Shown here piece by piece: positions 32,048 through 35,937 of a stretch of DNA of 35,937 nt. The notes beneath the pieces were generated by a model. It searched no databases and was not told the origin of the DNA. It was given only the letters and a program-made list of their open reading frames with translations. A program made the position numbers and the translations under genes. The DNA lies in the NCBI GenBank assembly GCA_963926405.1, contig CAWUXI010000136.1, forward strand, positions 1-35,937, in the 5' to 3' direction. Source of the DNA: CALSMU01 sp963926405 (GTDB lineage Bacteria; Bacteroidota; Bacteroidia; Flavobacteriales_D; Parvicellaceae). Positions within the stretch are counted from its first letter, which is position 1. The number at the start of each line of letters is the position of its first letter.

Positions 32048-35000
32048 ATGCAAAGGATAGTAACATTTATTTTATTAGTAATAACGACTGTTTTTTCTCA
32101 AGCACAAGATTACGGTTTCTTACTAGAATCACAAGAATATAAGCTGGATCAATTTGATCAGAATGTTGGGCTAAATAATCCTTTTATTAATACAATAAAC
32201 CAGTCCGATAATGGGAAATTGTTAGTAGGAACGAGTGAAGGTGTAGGCATATTTGATGGTAAAAATTTCGAAATGTATTACACGGATGATCACTTGGCTG
32301 AAAATTACATTTCTTCTAGTTTCAAAGATGATGTTGGTAATATTTGGTACGGACACCAAGATGGAGGGGTAAGTATATTTGATGGGGTTAGTTTTGATTT
32401 AGTTCATCCAGGAGGAGGTATAAACAGTGTCATAAATGACATTGATCAAGACCAAAATGGATTGATCTGGTTCGCCGCAAAAGATTTTGGGCTGTTTAAT
32501 GTCAATGAAAAAGGTAAATGTGAATTTTTCAATAACCAATTTGAAGAGCAGCAGATATATTCATTCAAAATTACTAGTGATGGGTATTTTTTCGTAGGAA
32601 CAGACGTTGGAGTTGATGTATATAAGTATTATAAAGAGGAGAAAATCCTTAGTAAGGTTCAGGGTATTAGTGGAGTTACAGGAGATCAGGTGGCTGGAAT
32701 TGTCGAAATGGAGTCGGGAAAGATTGTTGTGTCTACTTTTACTTCCGGCTTGTATTTAATTGAGAAGAAGAGTGATGTTTTTTTAACTTCTAAAATTAAA
32801 TTTTCAAATTTTGAAGACGATATACTAATCAGAGATGTTAAGCAGTTTGGAGATGCTATTTGGATTAGTACTTTGCAATCTGGATTACTGAAATGTAAAT
32901 GGAATAATAAGGATCTTTTGGTGTTGGAAAGTTATCATTCAACTAGCGGATTAAGGACAGATGCAGTTAATACCATGTTTATTGATCGTGAAGGTATTTT
33001 GTGGATAGGAACTTTTGGAGAGGGACTTGCATCAAAAGGAGATAATTTATTTACTTTTTATTTCGCTAACCCTAAAGGATTTTATAAGGTTAATAGAGTC
33101 ATTGCAAACGATACTGAAGTTTGGGTTGCAAATAAAGGAGTAGTATCTGTTCGGGATAAACAGACACTAAAAGAACTAAAACATTTTAATGAAGAAAATG
33201 GCTTACCTCTTGATGGAATCTCAGCGATGCATTTTACTGAAGACTCAACTCTTTTTATAGGAACTGAATACAGTGGTATATATCGGTACGTTTCGGAGTC
33301 AAATTCGTTTAACCAAATATTATTATCAGGAGATGATTTGTCGTTAACTATAACAAGTTTAACATCACGTGGAAATCAACTTTGGATAGGTACCCTAAAT
33401 GGTGTTTATAAGATGAACATTGAAACAGAGGGTATTGTTAGTTATGATGTTTCTTCTGGCCTTTCTCATAATTCTGTGGGAGATGTTTTAATAACAAAAA
33501 GCGGGGATGTATTTATCGGTACAAGAAGTGCATTTTTAAATAAGTTTAATGATGGTGTTTTCGAGAAAATAAAGTTAACGCCGGAATATGATATTGTAAC
33601 TGTAAATAAATTAATTGAATCGAGCGATGGGGCTATTTGGATAAGTACTTCGGATAATGGTGTGTTTAGAGTTGATGAAAATATACTCAGTATATCTGTT
33701 CTTGATGGCTTAGCATCTAACTATTGTTATGGTATCGAGCAAGACATCAATGGAAGAATTTGGGTTATGCATAATGGAGGTCTTAGTAGGGTAGTTTTTG
33801 ATATTGAATCCAATGGTTTCAGGATTGAGCTTTATGGAGCAAAGCATGGAATGAGTAAAAGGTTTTTGAGGAATTCAATTTCTAAGTTTAATGAACAGTT
33901 ATGGTTTGGTTCAGAAAATGGAGCTGTTCTATATAACGCAAATGAAGATAAGCAAAACAGGGTTCCTCCAATAACAAGTTTTGCTGGAATTAAGATAAAT
34001 GAAATAGAATATGATTTAAATGAGGATATAATTTTACCATACGGAGAGTACGATGTCTTTATAGATTTTAAAGGGATTAGTTTAAAAAAATCAGAAATGG
34101 TTACTTATCAATTTTTGTTGGAGGGACATCAAAGTAAATGGTCAGAGAAATCTGCCATTAATTTAGCTAAATATCACAAAGTGTATGATGGTGAGTATAC
34201 TTTCATGGTTCGATCATATAATTCAGACGGGGTAGTTGGAGATACCATAGCAATTAAGATTAGTATAGCAAAACCCTTTTGGAAAGAATGGTGGTTTATT
34301 ATTGCATTAGGAGTTGCTTTCATTTTTATAGTGGCGTTTATTGTAAAAATGAGAGAGCGCAGCCATTTGCGTTACCAAAAGGAATTGGAGCTGCAACTGG
34401 CTCTAAGAACAAAAGAAGTTGTGCTTCAAAAAGAAGAGATTGAGGATATAAATAAAGACATAACGGATAGTATTAATTATGCTAAACGAATTCAAACAGC
34501 AATATTACCGCAAGAAGATGAGTTTCTCAAGCTGTTTCCGAAAAGTTTTGTAGTGTACAAACCTAAGGATATTGTTAGTGGTGATTTTTATTGGGCGAGA
34601 AAATTTAATAACCTTCATTTAATAGTGTGTGCTGATTGCACAGGTCATGGGGTTCCTGGCGCTTTTATGAGTATGATTGGAACGATGTTGTTGTATGAAT
34701 CTTGTGTTTTAAAAAACATATTAGATCCTGGTGAGATATTGCAGGATATAGATAATAGCTTGAAGGAAATCCTTCGACAAAATGATGATTTTGAATCTAA
34801 CAAAGATGGGATGGATTTATCCATTTGTATAATTGATATAGATTCAAATAAGATGTATACGGCTGGTGCTATGCGTCCAATCTATATTTACAGAAACAGT
34901 ATGCAGCATATAATAAAAGGGGATCGTTTTTCGCTAGGAGGAACCATTATAAAAAATAAGGTTTTTAATACAAGGGAATACGATTTGATGAAAGATGATT

Positions 35001-35209
35001 TGGTTTACATGTTTAGTGATGGGTATGCGGATCAATTTGGCGGTCCTAGCAAAAGAAAGATGAAAGTGCAGCGATTAAACGAACTCTTAGATCAAGTTTC
35101 CCAATTAGATATATCAAAACAAGCTAAAGAGATTGATGCCTTTTTCGAAAATTGGAAAGGGGATACTCCTCAAATGGATGATGTATTGTTAATTGGGTTT
35201 CAATATTAA
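32048..35209 (+). CDS. Two-propeller, Y_Y_Y, transmembrane sensor fused to a SpoIIE/PP2C phosphatase
   Basis: A 1053-residue sensor phosphatase. Signal peptide 1-19 (ending SQAQ); about fourteen two-component-regulator-type blades between residues 50 and 630 (LLVGTSEGVGIFDG, IWFAAKDFGLFNV, LWIGTFGEGLAS, LFIGTEYSGIYRY, QLWIGTLNGVYKM, AIWISTSDNGVFRV, QLWFGSENGAVLYN), enough for two seven-bladed propellers; a Y_Y_Y domain near 665-740; one transmembrane helix at about 748-770; a coiled coil to about 815 with the linker SINYAKRIQTAILP; then the phosphatase domain. Its metal-binding acids look intact: SGDFYW, ADCTGHGVPGAFMS, SDGYAD and MDDVLLIGF. The periplasmic half resembles hybrid two-component sensors, but the output is a phosphatase in place of a kinase. 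The SiaC-like protein encoded 139 bases upstream is the likely substrate. A terminator follows. Confidence 0.93.
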   Translation: MQRIVTFILLVITTVFSQAQDYGFLLESQEYKLDQFDQNVGLNNPFINTINQSDNGKLLVGTSEGVGIFDGKNFEMYYTDDHLAENYISSSFKDDVGNIWYGHQDGGVSIFDGVSFDLVHPGGGINSVINDIDQDQNGLIWFAAKDFGLFNVNEKGKCEFFNNQFEEQQIYSFKITSDGYFFVGTDVGVDVYKYYKEEKILSKVQGISGVTGDQVAGIVEMESGKIVVSTFTSGLYLIEKKSDVFLTSKIKFSNFEDDILIRDVKQFGDAIWISTLQSGLLKCKWNNKDLLVLESYHSTSGLRTDAVNTMFIDREGILWIGTFGEGLASKGDNLFTFYFANPKGFYKVNRVIANDTEVWVANKGVVSVRDKQTLKELKHFNEENGLPLDGISAMHFTEDSTLFIGTEYSGIYRYVSESNSFNQILLSGDDLSLTITSLTSRGNQLWIGTLNGVYKMNIETEGIVSYDVSSGLSHNSVGDVLITKSGDVFIGTRSAFLNKFNDGVFEKIKLTPEYDIVTVNKLIESSDGAIWISTSDNGVFRVDENILSISVLDGLASNYCYGIEQDINGRIWVMHNGGLSRVVFDIESNGFRIELYGAKHGMSKRFLRNSISKFNEQLWFGSENGAVLYNANEDKQNRVPPITSFAGIKINEIEYDLNEDIILPYGEYDVFIDFKGISLKKSEMVTYQFLLEGHQSKWSEKSAINLAKYHKVYDGEYTFMVRSYNSDGVVGDTIAIKISIAKPFWKEWWFIIALGVAFIFIVAFIVKMRERSHLRYQKELELQLALRTKEVVLQKEEIEDINKDITDSINYAKRIQTAILPQEDEFLKLFPKSFVVYKPKDIVSGDFYWARKFNNLHLIVCADCTGHGVPGAFMSMIGTMLLYESCVLKNILDPGEILQDIDNSLKEILRQNDDFESNKDGMDLSICIIDIDSNKMYTAGAMRPIYIYRNSMQHIIKGDRFSLGGTIIKNKVFNTREYDLMKDDLVYMFSDGYADQFGGPSKRKMKVQRLNELLDQVSQLDISKQAKEIDAFFENWKGDTPQMDDVLLIGFQY

Positions 35210-35231
35210 CAATTACGATTGTATGGAAAAT

Positions 35232-35267
35232 AAAAAAGCCTTTCAATTATATTTGAAAGGCTTTTTT
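35232..35267. terminator. Bidirectional rho-independent terminator
   Basis: AAAAAAGCCTTTCAA (35232-35246) pairs perfectly with TTGAAAGGCTTTTTT (35253-35267). It serves the convergent phosphatase and clpC genes. Confidence 0.94.
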
Positions 35268-35276
35268 ATGTAGTGT

Positions 35277-35937
35277 TTATTTCTCTTCTGAAGATGAAGA
35301 TTCATCTTCCTTTTTTTTACTGGAAGCTTTTCTTTTCTTTCCTGTTTTAATTAGGATTTCACTAGTTTTAGAATCTAAGTTAACATTTATTATGTCTCCC
35401 GGACTTAAGTTTGATTGTATTAATTCTTCGGCTAAAGGATCTTCAAGGTATTTTTGAATTGCTCTTTTCAAAGGTCTTGCTCCATATTTAGCATCAAAAC
35501 CTTTGTCAGCAATATAATCCTTTGCTTTTTCAGATAATTCAATTGAAAATCCAAGTTCTTCGACTCTTACAAATAACCTTTTAAGCTCTATGTCAATTAT
35601 TAGGTGAATGTCTTCTCTAGATAATGAATTGAACAATACAACATCATCAATTCGATTCAAAAATTCAGGAGCAAACGCCTTCTTTAAAGCAGTTTGAATA
35701 ACAAATTTTTGATTGTCATCTTTGCTTTCTTCCTGCGCTTTTGTTCCAAACCCAACACCCGTTCCAAAATCTTGCAATTGTCTTGATCCAATATTAGAAG
35801 TCATAATTATAATAGTGTTTCGGAAATCAATTTTCCTGCCCAAACTATCAGTTAACTGACCGTCGTCTAACGCTTGTAATAATAGATTGAACACATCTGG
35901 ATGTGCTTTTTCGATTTCATCTAATAATACAATTGAA
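35277..35937 (-). CDS. clpC: ClpC-type AAA+ unfoldase, C-terminal part (5' end beyond the window)
   Basis: The frame runs from the right edge to a stop at 35277, so the N-terminal domain, the first AAA+ domain and the second Walker A lie outside. What remains starts in the second AAA+ domain with the Walker B strand SIVLLDEIEKAHPDVFNLLL, then sensor 1 IIIMTSNIGS, GVGFG (the VGF tripeptide fits the ClpP-docking loop), the arginine finger PEFLNRIDD and sensor 2 GARPLKRAIQKYLEDPLAEEL. The last 20 residues are a Lys/Ser/Glu tail (KKRKASSKKKEDESSSSEEK). The docking tripeptide separates it from ClpB and points to ClpC working with ClpP in protein degradation. A GTG at 35892-35894 is internal, not a start. 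Confidence 0.93.
   Translation of the reverse strand, partial: SIVLLDEIEKAHPDVFNLLLQALDDGQLTDSLGRKIDFRNTIIIMTSNIGSRQLQDFGTGVGFGTKAQEESKDDNQKFVIQTALKKAFAPEFLNRIDDVVLFNSLSREDIHLIIDIELKRLFVRVEELGFSIELSEKAKDYIADKGFDAKYGARPLKRAIQKYLEDPLAEELIQSNLSPGDIINVNLDSKTSEILIKTGKKRKASSKKKEDESSSSEEK

Noticed and set aside
35892..35894. GTG as the start of a complete 205-residue protein
   Set aside because: The frame continues upstream through a Walker B motif to the window edge, so this is an internal valine codon of clpC.

Overview
The window is a low-GC chromosomal segment from a member of the Bacteroidota, most probably a marine Flavobacteriales or Cryomorphaceae-like organism. Four things point there: type IX secretion (T9SS) proteins (a PorP/SprF-like barrel, a PorE-like OmpA protein and a giant PKD protein with a type B sorting domain), an S46 dipeptidyl peptidase, a SpoIIE phosphatase fused to two-component-type propellers, and repeated matches to the Bacteroidota -7 promoter box TAnnTTTG at the expected distance from starts. 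No rRNA, tRNA, CRISPR array, insertion sequence or prophage was seen. Gene density is high and no gene-free stretch exceeds about 250 bases.

Layout. 1-4.2 kb: a left-truncated membrane-anchored protein (-), a nuclease-fold-like protein whose catalytic residues appear lost (+), an aspartate aminotransferase (-), and a small membrane protein overlapping a group III truncated haemoglobin (+). 4.2-8 kb: a secreted dipeptidyl peptidase 7-type enzyme (-) and two tandem FKBP prolyl isomerases, one periplasmic and one lipoprotein. 8-16.5 kb: the surface/secretion block, with a 1464-residue PKD adhesin-like protein (-) divergent from a tight M43 protease, PorP/SprF, PorE-like operon (+). 16.5-21 kb: murQ (-), then bcp, recA, a TPR lipoprotein and a membrane-anchored alpha/beta hydrolase (+). 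21-26.1 kb: an ABC exporter pair and the classic thrS-infC-rpmI-rplT translation operon (all -). 26.2-31.4 kb: a PaaI-like thioesterase, an unlisted 55-residue protein, a quinol monooxygenase-like protein overlapping a SAM hydrolase-like (DUF62) protein, phoH, purC and hutI. 31.5-35.9 kb: a SiaC-like protein followed by a 1053-residue propeller/PP2C sensor phosphatase, then the 3' part of clpC running off the right edge.

Functional themes. The PKD protein, PorP/SprF and PorE-like proteins probably act together in T9SS export and display of a cell-surface adhesin. The SiaC-like/SpoIIE pair looks like a partner-switching module in which an extracytoplasmic propeller sensor controls a cytoplasmic phosphatase whose substrate would be the phosphorylated SiaC-like protein; no SiaB-type kinase is in the window. 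This pair is the best candidate for a poorly described system here. Several starts are non-ATG: infC begins with ATT, and phoH, the ABC ATPase gene and probably the globin gene begin with TTG. Most convergent gene pairs are separated by clear hairpin terminators.
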